NCBI GenBank assembly: GCA_947503305.1
Contig: CANNDF010000006.1
Span: forward strand, 275,025-339,024
Length of the DNA stretch: 64,000 bases
Direction of reading: 5' to 3'
From: an uncultured Dokdonia sp.
GTDB taxonomy: Bacteria; Bacteroidota; Bacteroidia; Flavobacteriales; Flavobacteriaceae
Shown: piece after piece, positions 24,874-32,769 of the stretch
Numbering within the stretch: position 1 is the first letter of the stretch
How the letters are laid out: each line of letters starts with the position of its first letter
Notes under the pieces: model-generated
The model's database searches: none
The model's input: the letters and a program-made list of their open reading frames with translations, nothing else
Told to the model about the DNA's origin: nothing
Position numbers and translations under genes: made by a program

Positions 24874-25618
24874 TCCATACGTAAAAGAAGACATACAAAA
24901 CGGAATATCAACTATAGAATTTTTTCATCCAGCTCATAATAGTTTGCCGGGTGATATTTTAGCAAAACTTGCACATACAATAACAGAAGCCGGAAAGAAT
25001 GATGAAGTGAGAGTAATCATCTTAAAAAGTGGAGGCAATCGTACCTTTTGTGCTGGAGCAAGTTTTAAAGAATTAATTAATATTAATGATGCAGAGACTG
25101 GAAGAGTATTCTTTTCTGGATTTGCAAATGTGATTAATGCAATGCGTAAATGTCCTAAGTTTATTATAGGACGAGTGCAAGGAAAAACTGTAGGTGGTGG
25201 CGTAGGAGTTGCTAGTGCTACCGATTATTGTATGGCTAGTAAATTTGCGAGTATAAAATTGAGTGAACTCAATGTAGGTATAGGGCCCTTTGTTGTGGGT
25301 CCCGCTGTAGAACGTAAGTTAGGGCTTACCGGAATGTCACAAATAGCCATTGATGCAAATACGTTTTATGATGCAGAATGGGCACGTCAAAAAGGACTGT
25401 ATGCACATGTATACGAATCTACAGAAGCTCTAGATGAAGCTGTACAAGCATTTGCAGAAAACTTATGTACGTATAATCCAGAGGCAATGAAAGAGATGAA
25501 AAAAATCTTTTGGCAAGGGACTGAGAATTGGGATGAGTTATTGGCAGAGAGAGCTATTATCTCAGGTCGACTGGTATTAAGTGAATTTACAAAAGAGACA
25601 TTAAAACGATTTAAATAG
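24866..25618 (+). CDS. paaF: Enoyl-CoA hydratase PaaF-like
   Basis: 250 residues, crotonase fold: VRVIILKSGGNRTFCAGASFKEL (oxyanion hole around CAGASF), GRVQGKTVGGGVGVASATDYCMAS and LSELNVGIGPFVVGPAV. By operon position it would hydrate 2,3-dehydroadipyl-CoA. The catalytic residues are not the textbook Glu pair (ELNVGIGPFVV where many have GxxPxxG), so a related isomerase or hydratase role is possible. Overlaps the serine hydrolase gene by eight bases. Confidence 0.8.
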   Translation: MSDPYVKEDIQNGISTIEFFHPAHNSLPGDILAKLAHTITEAGKNDEVRVIILKSGGNRTFCAGASFKELININDAETGRVFFSGFANVINAMRKCPKFIIGRVQGKTVGGGVGVASATDYCMASKFASIKLSELNVGIGPFVVGPAVERKLGLTGMSQIAIDANTFYDAEWARQKGLYAHVYESTEALDEAVQAFAENLCTYNPEAMKEMKKIFWQGTENWDELLAERAIISGRLVLSEFTKETLKRFK

Positions 25619-25624
25619 AAATTC

Positions 25625-25915
25625 CTAGTCTACGTGTACAATACGTTTAATAGGAATCGTAACTCCTTTTTTTAAGACGACATCATTTTTTGTAACAGCC
25701 CATACAGTGGTGTGTATAAAAATGATTCTATTCTTAGAGTCTCTGAAATAAATACGAACTTTATTCTTAAGAATATTTCCTAATCGCATTGCACGCTTAA
25801 GGTAGTAGAGGCGAAGTTTTTTTTCGGATGTATCTTTTATAACATCTTCGTTAGGAAATTTTAAAGCATATAAGAACTCCTTTTTTGTTGCATATATTTT
25901 TTCTGTGGTATTCAT
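25625..25915 (-). CDS. Conserved hypothetical protein, paralogue A of a tandem pair
   Basis: 96 residues, basic, no signal peptide. I do not recognise a named domain. It aligns end to end with the next gene upstream: LKFPNEDVIKD / LKFPKEDVFQD, LRLYYLKRAMRLGNILKNKV / LRAYYLNRASQLGNLLKSKV, TTVWAVTKNDVVLKKG / TTIWAVTQNSVILKKG. A helix in the first half and a small beta-sheet in the second (IYFRDSKNRIIFIHTTVWAVT) are likely. Small beta proteins of this kind can bind nucleic acid, but nothing here proves it. The 3' end converges on paaF, six bases away. Confidence 0.75.
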   Translation of the reverse strand: MNTTEKIYATKKEFLYALKFPNEDVIKDTSEKKLRLYYLKRAMRLGNILKNKVRIYFRDSKNRIIFIHTTVWAVTKNDVVLKKGVTIPIKRIVHVD

Positions 25916-25947
25916 AGGGTATTATTTTAAGCTGGGAGGTTTTATAA

Positions 25948-26238
25948 CTAATCGATATATACAATACGATGTCTAGGAATAATAGTTCCCTTTTTTAGGA
26001 TGACACTGTTTTGAGTTACTGCCCATATTGTTGTGTTTACACGCATTAATTTATTTTCGGCATCTTTAAAATAAATATTGACTTTACTCTTTAATAAATT
26101 ACCTAACTGAGATGCACGATTAAGATAATAAGCACGAAGACTTTTCTGCCCTTTGTCCTGAAATACATCTTCTTTTGGAAATTTTAATTCAGGAATATTT
26201 TCTTTTTGGACAAAACATGATGTTGTTTCTGGTATCAT
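25948..26238 (-). CDS. Conserved hypothetical protein, paralogue B of a tandem pair
   Basis: 96 residues. Paralogue of the downstream gene with the same length and pattern (LKFPKEDVFQD, YYLNRASQLGNLLKSKV, TTIWAVTQNSVILKKG, PRHRIVYID). The N-terminal 15 residues are unrelated, while the core is about half identical by eye, so the duplication is not recent. Thirty-two bases separate the two, which suggests one transcript. Divergent from paaY. Function unknown. Confidence 0.75.
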   Translation of the reverse strand: MIPETTSCFVQKENIPELKFPKEDVFQDKGQKSLRAYYLNRASQLGNLLKSKVNIYFKDAENKLMRVNTTIWAVTQNSVILKKGTIIPRHRIVYID

Positions 26239-26410
26239 AAAATTTACTGTTTATGAATACTTAGTTAGTGATTACGTATTTTAACTTACAGTTATTGTGA
26301 GGTTAGGTATTGGTTTAACAATTTTTTATCATTTATGACAAAGGGTAAGATCTCACTTGTTAATTCAATTCTGAGTACATTTGAGGGTCAATTTTGTGAA
26401 TTTATACACT

Positions 26411-27007
26411 ATGATTTATAGTTTTAAAGGCCATATCCCGGTCATACATCCTTCTAGTTTTGTTCATCCATTGGCTGCCGTGACGGGCAATGTGATTATT
26501 GGAAAAGATTGTTATATAGGACCTGGAGCTGCTATACGAGGAGATTGGGGAGAGATCATACTTGAGGATGGGGTAAATGTACAGGAAAACTGTACAGTAC
26601 ATATGTTTCCAGGAAAGTCTATACGCTTTCGCGAAAGCGCACATATAGGGCACGGCGCTGTAATACATGGCGCAAACTTAGGTAAGAACTGTCTCATAGG
26701 AATGAATAGTGTGATTATGGACGATGCAGTGATAGGTGATGAATGTATTATAGGTGCTATGGCATTTGTAAAAGCAGAAACAGTCATTCCATCTCGAAGT
26801 CTAGTGGTAGGTAATCCTGCAAAAATAATTAAAGAAGTAAGCGATGAAATGATCGCTTGGAAAACGGCAGGCACAAAATTATATCAACAACTCCCAACCG
26901 ATTGTTATGAGTCATTACGGGAGGTTGAACCATTAAGAGAGATTCCTAAAAATAGACCTCAGCAAGAAGACTTTTATAAAACACTTCAGGAGTTTAAAGG
27001 GAAGTAG
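26411..27007 (+). CDS. paaY: PaaY-like gamma-carbonic-anhydrase-fold thioesterase
   Basis: 198 residues from the ATG at 26411 (MIYSFKGHIPVIHPSSFVHP); an in-frame start ten codons upstream is weaker because it reads through non-conserved residues. Left-handed parallel beta-helix hexapeptide repeats (VIIGKDCYIGPGAAIRGDWG, IGHGAVIHGANLGKNCLIGM) carry the metal-binding His residues (NCTVHMFPG, SAHIGHGAVIHG). A C-terminal helix follows (YESLREVEPLREIP). In other bacteria PaaY hydrolyses ring-hydroxylated CoA side products. A palindrome copy is read here as FRES in IRFRESAHIGHG, right beside a metal ligand. Confidence 0.9.
   Translation: MIYSFKGHIPVIHPSSFVHPLAAVTGNVIIGKDCYIGPGAAIRGDWGEIILEDGVNVQENCTVHMFPGKSIRFRESAHIGHGAVIHGANLGKNCLIGMNSVIMDDAVIGDECIIGAMAFVKAETVIPSRSLVVGNPAKIIKEVSDEMIAWKTAGTKLYQQLPTDCYESLREVEPLREIPKNRPQQEDFYKTLQEFKGK
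26625..26638. repeat. Dispersed palindrome copy inside paaY
   Basis: Perfect core, 16 bases palindromic with flanking C/G. Read in the third frame as FRES. Confidence 0.85.
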
Positions 27008-27140
27008 TCTAAGTACAATATTAACATTTGTGAGATGTTGCGTTATTTATTTGGTAATTAAGTGTTAAATAGCTCAACCCTTGCCTAGAATTTGCGTCTA
27101 TAGAGTATAAATGAATTATTAACTCTTAAAGACACGATTT

Positions 27141-27239
27141 ATGAAAAAGTTATGGAAAATCTTTCGAGAAAAGGCAAAAGAATTAGCTAATATCTTACAA
27201 GAATTAGCAGGCGGTGCTAGTTATGCTATACATAGATAA
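27141..27239 (+). CDS. Candidate 32-residue microprotein
   Basis: ATG at 27141 opens 32 codons ending in TAA at 27237-27239: MKKLWKIFREKAKELANILQ, then ELAGGASYAIHR. The first 22 residues form a strongly amphipathic, positively charged helix; the end is Gly/Ser-rich. The gene has its own transcription unit: nothing else is coded in the 318-base gap, and a textbook terminator follows 52 bases downstream. The upstream purine stretch (TCTTAAAGACACGATTT) gives only a weak ribosome binding site, as is usual in this phylum. I do not recognise it. A membrane-active or regulatory peptide is possible. Confidence 0.5.
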   Translation: MKKLWKIFREKAKELANILQELAGGASYAIHR

Positions 27240-27290
27240 CTACGTTATTAAATGAATAATAAAGCATAATTATGATGGTAGCTACTTAAT

Positions 27291-27327
27291 AAGTGATAAC
27301 GACCTCTAAGTTGTTATCACTTTTTTT
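27291..27327 (+). terminator. Rho-independent terminator after the microprotein gene
   Basis: A 10-base-pair stem AAGTGATAAC / GTTATCACTT (27291-27300 and 27313-27322) with a 12-base loop is followed by TTTTTTT. It would end transcripts of the microprotein unit, and lies against the 3' end of the convergent Lrp-type gene. Confidence 0.85.
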
Positions 27328-27796
27328 ATGCCAAGAATGATAAATCTAACTCATTAGTTTCTTTACTGCTAGATAATACAATATGACTTTGGACATTCCC
27401 TAAATAGGGAAGTAATGTCAATTTTGTAATAATAAATTTTTCATAAGCCTCTATATCTTGGACGACTAATTTTAGTAAATAATCAAAACCTCCACTTACG
27501 CGATGACATTCTACAACTTCTGGAAAGTCATTAATCTCTTTTACAAATTTTTCCAAATAACTGCGGGTATGCCCTTGTAAAGAGATGGCAATAAAAACAG
27601 TCTGTTTAAGTCCTATTTTTTTAGCATTAAGTCTGGCAGAATATCCATGAATTAACCCTTCCTTTTCTAGTTTTTTAATACGTTCAAAAATTGGGGTTGT
27701 AGACTTCCCTAATTTTTCTGCGAGAGACTTTACCGTTTGATTAGAATCCTTTTGTAAAAGGATCAAGAGTTTTTTGTCAGTTAGATCCAGTTTCAT
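27326..27796 (-). CDS. Lrp/AsnC-family transcriptional regulator, probably of the branched-chain keto acid dehydrogenase genes
   Basis: 156 residues. N-terminal helix-turn-helix (LDLTDKKLLILLQKDSNQTV, LAEKLGKSTTPIFERIKKLEKEGLI) and C-terminal RAM ligand-binding domain (VFIAISLQGHT, FPEVVECHRVSGGFDYLLKLVV, LPYLGNVQSHIVL). Divergent from the E2-ilvE-E1 cluster, as BkdR is in other bacteria. The 166-base gap between them contains a perfect AT-rich inverted repeat. Branched-chain amino acids are the likely effectors; this is inference from context. Confidence 0.88.
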   Translation of the reverse strand: MKLDLTDKKLLILLQKDSNQTVKSLAEKLGKSTTPIFERIKKLEKEGLIHGYSARLNAKKIGLKQTVFIAISLQGHTRSYLEKFVKEINDFPEVVECHRVSGGFDYLLKLVVQDIEAYEKFIITKLTLLPYLGNVQSHIVLSSSKETNELDLSFLA

Positions 27797-27860
27797 AAAA
27801 TAGTTTACTGTTTTTTCTTAAAAATTAATATAAAAATAGAATAAAACACGTAATAAATGG

Positions 27861-27887
27861 ATAATAAAGAATTTTATTCTTTATTAT
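27861..27887. promoter_or_regulatory. Candidate Lrp/BkdR-type operator
   Basis: A perfect inverted repeat of 11 bases (ATAATAAAGAA / TTCTTTATTAT) with the spacer TTTTA lies between the divergent Lrp-type gene and the E2 gene. Its centre AGAATTTTATTCT has the form of Lrp-family sites. Position supports autoregulation together with control of the dehydrogenase genes. Confidence 0.55.
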
Positions 27888-27962
27888 GATCTAAATACAG
27901 ATGAATAACTTATTAGTATGTAAATAATTAGTAATTTCAATAACTTGACTATAAATATATAA

Positions 27963-29273
27963 ATGACTAAAAATCAGAAGGTAGAAGAGTTAGTAATGCC
28001 TAAGATGGGAGAATCTATAGAAGAAGGTACCATTATTAACTGGCTAGTAAAAGAAGGAGAATCTTTTGAAGAAGGAGATATACTTCTAGAAGTAGCTACT
28101 GATAAAGTAGATAATGAAGTTCCTGCTCCTAGTGCAGGGATAATGCATAAACATTTATATAAAGCAAATAGTGTTGTACCTGTAGGAGTTGTCATTGCAA
28201 ATTACGAATCACAAAACGGGACTCAGCCTAAAAAAGCTACCCGCCCTCACAAGGTAGAAATACAAAAAGATAAACCTCAAGGAAAGAATATAGCTAAACC
28301 TCATAAAAAAACACCTCCTCTTACTAATTATGTAGCTTCTAATGCAAATACATTTATAAGCCCACTTGTAGATAGTATTGCAAGAAAACACCATATCTCT
28401 TATGAAGAATTAGTCAGGATTTCTGGAACAGGAGTAGAGGGCAGACTCCGTAAGAGTGATGTTATGCAGTATATAGAAGAAGGGAGGCCTTATCAGTTTA
28501 CCCAACCTATTGCCCAACCAGATCCAGATGCTTACAAGATCCCAAAACTTACGCTTGACAAAGGAACAGGTAAAATTGTAGAAATGGATCGTATGCGACA
28601 AATGATCGCAGATCATATGGTGTATAGTAAACATACAAGTCCGCATGTAACTGCCTATGTAGAAGCAGACTTAACAGAAATGGTAAACTGGCGAAATACA
28701 CATAAAGTACCGTTTCAAGAAAAGCATGATCAGAAATTAACCTTTACGCCATTATTTGTAGAAGCCGTAGCCAAAGCTGTAAAAGATTTTCCTATGATTA
28801 ATGTCTCTGTAGATGGTACAAAAATTATCGTCAAAGAAGGAATTCATATAGGAATGGCAACCGCATTACCATCAGGAAATCTTATCGTTCCTGTAGTAAA
28901 AAATGCAGATAAAAAATCATTAGTCGAAATTGCTTCAGAAGTTAATAGATTATCTGCCCTTGCTAGAGAGAATAAACTAAGTGGCGATGATATAAAAGGG
29001 AGCACATTTACCATCAGTAATGTAGGTACCTTTGGTAGTGTAATGGGAACCCCTATTATCAATCAGCCAGAGGCTGCTATACTAGCTACAGGAATTATAA
29101 AAAAACGCGCTGAGGTAATGGAACGTCCAGAAGGCGACACCATAGAAATAAGACAAATGATGTATCTCTCTCTTTCTTTTGACCATCGTATTGTAGATGG
29201 ATATTTAGGGGGAAGTTTTTTACGTCGTATAGCAGATAACCTAGAACAATTTGATGTGAATAGGGAGATATAA
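27963..29273 (+). CDS. 2-oxo acid dehydrogenase E2 (branched-chain keto acid dehydrogenase acyltransferase)
   Basis: 436 residues. The lipoyl domain (about 8-85) carries the lipoylated Lys in EVATDKVDNEVPAP. A peripheral-subunit-binding domain (about 120-170) has FISPLVDSIARKHHI and GTGVEGRLRKSDV. The catalytic domain (about 205-436) ends with the active-site motif SFDHRIVDGYLGG. It transfers the acyl group to CoA in the multienzyme complex. Adjacent E1 and aminotransferase genes point to branched-chain substrates; pyruvate and 2-oxoglutarate E2 are less likely. No E3 gene in the window. Confidence 0.9.
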   Translation: MTKNQKVEELVMPKMGESIEEGTIINWLVKEGESFEEGDILLEVATDKVDNEVPAPSAGIMHKHLYKANSVVPVGVVIANYESQNGTQPKKATRPHKVEIQKDKPQGKNIAKPHKKTPPLTNYVASNANTFISPLVDSIARKHHISYEELVRISGTGVEGRLRKSDVMQYIEEGRPYQFTQPIAQPDPDAYKIPKLTLDKGTGKIVEMDRMRQMIADHMVYSKHTSPHVTAYVEADLTEMVNWRNTHKVPFQEKHDQKLTFTPLFVEAVAKAVKDFPMINVSVDGTKIIVKEGIHIGMATALPSGNLIVPVVKNADKKSLVEIASEVNRLSALARENKLSGDDIKGSTFTISNVGTFGSVMGTPIINQPEAAILATGIIKKRAEVMERPEGDTIEIRQMMYLSLSFDHRIVDGYLGGSFLRRIADNLEQFDVNREI

Positions 29274-29309
29274 TACTAAAAGATTTTTTAAAATATATGC
29301 TTAAATCCT

Positions 29310-30374
29310 ATGAGTAGAATAGCCATACTAAAAACTACTACATCAAAGCTCAATACGATTGACTTTGAAAACATCCCATTGGGACGAGCGTTTACAGACC
29401 ATATGTTCATCTGTGATTATACAGATGGACAATGGCAAGATCCTCGAGTAGAACCTCTGGAGATGATCCCTACGCATCCAGCTGCGATGGCATTACATTA
29501 TGGACAAGCCATTTTTGAAGGGATGAAAAGTACGCTTTCGCGAAAGCGTATACCACTACTTTTCCGTCCCTATGAAAATGCAAGCCGTCTTAATGCTAGT
29601 GCTAGACGCATGGGAATGCCTGAATTTCCAGAAGAGTTATTTGTAGAAGGGTTAAAAGCACTAGTAGATGTAGAACAAGCCTGGATTCCTCCAGCTGAAG
29701 GGAGTGCTCTGTATTTGCGTCCATTTATGTATGCAGATGAGCCTTTTATAGGTATGCGTGCAGCCACATCTTTTAAGTTTATTACTATCGCTTCGCCAGC
29801 AGGGCCATTTTTTAGTAAGCCTATAAAATTATGGGCGGAGCATTCATACATACGAGCAGCAAATGGAGGAACAGGAGAAGCAAAAGCCGCTGGAAATTAT
29901 GCCGCTGCTATACGGCCTACAGAAATTGCAAAATCAAAAGGATATGATCAGGTATTATGGTTGGATGCACACGAACATACATATATTCAAGAAGTAGGGA
30001 CTATGAATATCTTTTTTAAAATAAAAGGACAGTTTATAACCCCTTCATTAGATGGTTCGGTACTCCATGGTATCACTCGTAAAAGTGTTATAGAAATACT
30101 CAAACACAAAGGGTATACAGTTACAGAACGACCTATAAAGATTGATGAAATTATAGAGGCCTCATCAGACGGAACGCTAGAAGAAGCTTTTGGTACAGGA
30201 ACTGCCGTAGGAATTGCCTATATACAAGAGATAGGACTTGGAGAAGAAAATATTCATGTGTCTGATACTTACCCAGTGGCAGAAGCAGTTAATCAAATGC
30301 TTTCAACGATCAAAACAGGAGGGCAAGATCCCTTTAAATGGATGGTTGCTGTTACCACAAAAGAGTTAGCTTAA
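29310..30374 (+). CDS. ilvE: Branched-chain amino acid aminotransferase
   Basis: 354 residues, class IV PLP fold. Motifs are LHYGQAIFEGMK, RPYENASRLNASARRMGMP, LRPFMYADEP, GTGEAKAAGNYA (PLP Lys at about 191), QVLWLDAHEHTYIQEVGTMN and SVLHGITRKSVIEI. It interconverts Leu/Ile/Val and their keto acids; lying between the E2 and E1 genes, a catabolic role feeding the dehydrogenase is likely. A full 20-base palindrome copy is read as LSRK in STLSRKRIPLLFRP, in the loop before the PLP-fold core. Confidence 0.94.
   Translation: MSRIAILKTTTSKLNTIDFENIPLGRAFTDHMFICDYTDGQWQDPRVEPLEMIPTHPAAMALHYGQAIFEGMKSTLSRKRIPLLFRPYENASRLNASARRMGMPEFPEELFVEGLKALVDVEQAWIPPAEGSALYLRPFMYADEPFIGMRAATSFKFITIASPAGPFFSKPIKLWAEHSYIRAANGGTGEAKAAGNYAAAIRPTEIAKSKGYDQVLWLDAHEHTYIQEVGTMNIFFKIKGQFITPSLDGSVLHGITRKSVIEILKHKGYTVTERPIKIDEIIEASSDGTLEEAFGTGTAVGIAYIQEIGLGEENIHVSDTYPVAEAVNQMLSTIKTGGQDPFKWMVAVTTKELA
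29531..29550. repeat. Dispersed palindrome copy inside ilvE
   Basis: TACGCTTTCGCGAAAGCGTA, a perfect 20-base palindrome (core 29534-29547). Read in the second frame as LSRK. Confidence 0.88.
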
Positions 30375-30433
30375 GAAGCAGATAAAAAAGTAATTATAGA
30401 ATAGTTAAGATACCTAGTGAATCTAACAAGGAC

Positions 30434-32500
30434 ATGAATAAAGAACTACTAAGAAAAGGATTTGAAAATCTTTGTACAGCAAAATCTTTGACAGAACTAT
30501 ATGAAGACAACTTTAAAATAGTTTCTAAATATGTGCATGCAACCAGTCGCGGTCATGAAGTTATCCAGACAGCTATAGGGATGCAATTATGTCCTCAGGA
30601 CTATGTTTTTCCATATTATCGAGATGATTCTATGTTACTGGCTATAGGGATGAAACCCTATGATTTGATGCTACAAGTACTTGCAAAACGAGACGATCCT
30701 TTCTCTGCAGGGCGTACTTATTATTCACATCCTAGTTTAAAAGATAGTAATAAGCCTAAAATACCTCACCAAAGTAGTGCAACAGGTATGCAGGCAATAC
30801 CTGCCACTGGAGTCGCTATGGGGTTTTGGTATAAAGAAAATAATCCTGAAATAAATAGTCAGGGCATAGAAAATGCTAATGGTGATGCTCCTTTTGTAGT
30901 CTGTTCATTGGGGGATGCATCAGTTACAGAAGGAGAGATCGCCGAAGCATTTCAAATGGCAGCATTAAAACAATTACCTATCCTTTACTTAGTACAGGAT
31001 AATGGATGGGATATCTCTGCAAATGCTGCAGAGACTCGTGCTCAGGATGCATTTGAGTATGCAAAAGGATTTCATGGGTTGGAAGCTATATCTATAGACG
31101 GAACTGATTTTAAAGAGAGTTATGAAACACTACAAGAAGTAATTCATACCATCCGGACAGAGCGACGTCCATTTTTAGTACACGCAAAAGTTCCATTACT
31201 TAATCATCATACCTCAGGTGTACGTATGGAATGGTATCGTGATGATCTGGAAGAAGCACGTAGTCGGGATCCATATCCTAAAATGATTCAGTTATTGCTA
31301 GATAATGGAATAACACAAGTAGAAATTGATGAGATAGTCGCTTTGGCGAAAGCGGAAGTCCAAAAAGATTTTGAAGCTGCACAACAAGCAGAAGATCCAA
31401 AACCTGAGGATTTATTTACACATGATTTTGTTCCTACCCCTATCACTGAAGAAAAAGGAGAGCGTTCTCCTGCCGATGGTGAACAGGTAGTTATGGTAGA
31501 TTGTGCACTGTTTGCAATAGAAGAATTAATGAAAGAACATCCTGAATGTTTATTATATGGACAAGATGTTGGAGGGAGACTGGGAGGTGTTTTTAGAGAA
31601 GCAGCAACCTTAGCTCAAAAATTTGGAGATCATAGAGTGTTTAATACCCCTATACAAGAAGCATTTATTGTAGGGTCTACAGTTGGGATGAGCGCAGTAG
31701 GTTTAAAGCCTATAGTAGAAGTTCAATTTGCAGATTATATCTGGCCAGGACTCAATCAACTATTTACAGAGGTAAGTCGTAGTTGTTATTTGAGTAATGG
31801 TAAATGGCCAGTTTCTATGATATTAAGAGTACCTATAGGAGCCTATGGATCAGGAGGGCCTTATCACTCATCATCTGTAGAAAGTGTAGTGACTAATATA
31901 CGAGGGCTTAAAATTGCGTACCCTTCTAATGGAGCCGATCTTAAAGGATTATTGAAAGCGGCTTATCATGATCCAAATCCAGTGGTAATATTTGAACATA
32001 AAGGTTTATATTGGTCCAAAGTACCAGGAACAAAAGGAGCAACTTCTATAGAACCCAATGAAGATTATATACTTCCTTTTGGGAAAGCATGGGTATTACA
32101 AGAAATCTGGAAGCAAGAGGACACAGAAACGATCTCTATAATTACCTATGGAATGGGTGTGCATTGGGCAATGAATGCTAGTGAAATGCTAGATATGCAA
32201 GATCGTATAGAAATAGTAGACCTTAGGACCTTACATCCCCTGGATTATGAGACCGTTTTTAAGAGTGTTAAAAAATGCGGTAAATGTCTTGTGATTACCG
32301 AAGAACCTTCTGATAATGGATTTAGTCGAAGCGTACAAGGTAGAATACAGGAAGAGTGCTTTCAAGAATTAGATGCGCCAGTGATGTTAATAGGGTCAGA
32401 AAATATGCCTGCAATTCCCCTCAATAGTACTTTAGAACAAACCATGATCCCTACTACAGAAAAGGTGAAAAATAAGATAATGGCATTATTAGAGTATTAA
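30434..32500 (+). CDS. Branched-chain 2-oxo acid dehydrogenase E1, alpha and beta subunits fused
   Basis: 688 residues. The alpha half (about 1-330) has RGHEVIQTAIG, the thiamine diphosphate motif SLGDASVTEGEIAEAFQMAALKQLP, with LPILYLVQDNGWDIS. The beta half (about 350-688) has YGQDVGGRLGGVFREA, TPIQEAFIVGSTVGMSAVG and VPIGAYGSGGPYHSSSVES. It decarboxylates the keto acid and loads the E2 lipoate. Separate alpha and beta genes are the rule in many bacteria; the fusion is common in Bacteroidota. A one-mismatch palindrome is read as ALAKA near the alpha/beta junction. Confidence 0.93.
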   Translation: MNKELLRKGFENLCTAKSLTELYEDNFKIVSKYVHATSRGHEVIQTAIGMQLCPQDYVFPYYRDDSMLLAIGMKPYDLMLQVLAKRDDPFSAGRTYYSHPSLKDSNKPKIPHQSSATGMQAIPATGVAMGFWYKENNPEINSQGIENANGDAPFVVCSLGDASVTEGEIAEAFQMAALKQLPILYLVQDNGWDISANAAETRAQDAFEYAKGFHGLEAISIDGTDFKESYETLQEVIHTIRTERRPFLVHAKVPLLNHHTSGVRMEWYRDDLEEARSRDPYPKMIQLLLDNGITQVEIDEIVALAKAEVQKDFEAAQQAEDPKPEDLFTHDFVPTPITEEKGERSPADGEQVVMVDCALFAIEELMKEHPECLLYGQDVGGRLGGVFREAATLAQKFGDHRVFNTPIQEAFIVGSTVGMSAVGLKPIVEVQFADYIWPGLNQLFTEVSRSCYLSNGKWPVSMILRVPIGAYGSGGPYHSSSVESVVTNIRGLKIAYPSNGADLKGLLKAAYHDPNPVVIFEHKGLYWSKVPGTKGATSIEPNEDYILPFGKAWVLQEIWKQEDTETISIITYGMGVHWAMNASEMLDMQDRIEIVDLRTLHPLDYETVFKSVKKCGKCLVITEEPSDNGFSRSVQGRIQEECFQELDAPVMLIGSENMPAIPLNSTLEQTMIPTTEKVKNKIMALLEY
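31340..31353. repeat. Dispersed palindrome, one-mismatch copy inside the E1 gene
   Basis: GCTTTGGCGAAAGC differs from the core by one base. Read as ALAKA in the linker region between the E1 halves. Confidence 0.65.
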
Positions 32501-32556
32501 AAAAAGATTTTTTTTAATTGAATTTTATAAGAAAAACATACTTTTTTATAGATTCA

Positions 32557-32564
32557 TATTTTTG
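32557..32564 (+). promoter_or_regulatory. Candidate -7 element for the VGIGT-module surface protein
   Basis: TATTTTTG matches TAnnTTTG in the 269-base gap before the surface protein gene. It is about 205 bases from the ATG, and no good -33 element is visible, so support is modest. Confidence 0.3.
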
Positions 32565-32769
32565 TGTCCAAATAGGCTTACCTACGATTATTTCTATAGT
32601 TCCAAAGAGGGTATTACAACTTTTTAAATGGGTAATGTACATGAATCCCGCAGTATTAATACGGTAATAATATACTGAAAATCAGTTTTTTACGTATTTA
32701 AAATATTAGGATTTTTCAGAGTTTAAAATTAATTTGGCTCTAGAGAATTATATAATACCCCCCAAATCT

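Noticed and set aside
11779..27007. paaK (phenylacetate-CoA ligase) in the operon
   Set aside because: No adenylate-forming ligase is encoded here; it must lie elsewhere in the genome if the pathway starts from phenylacetate.
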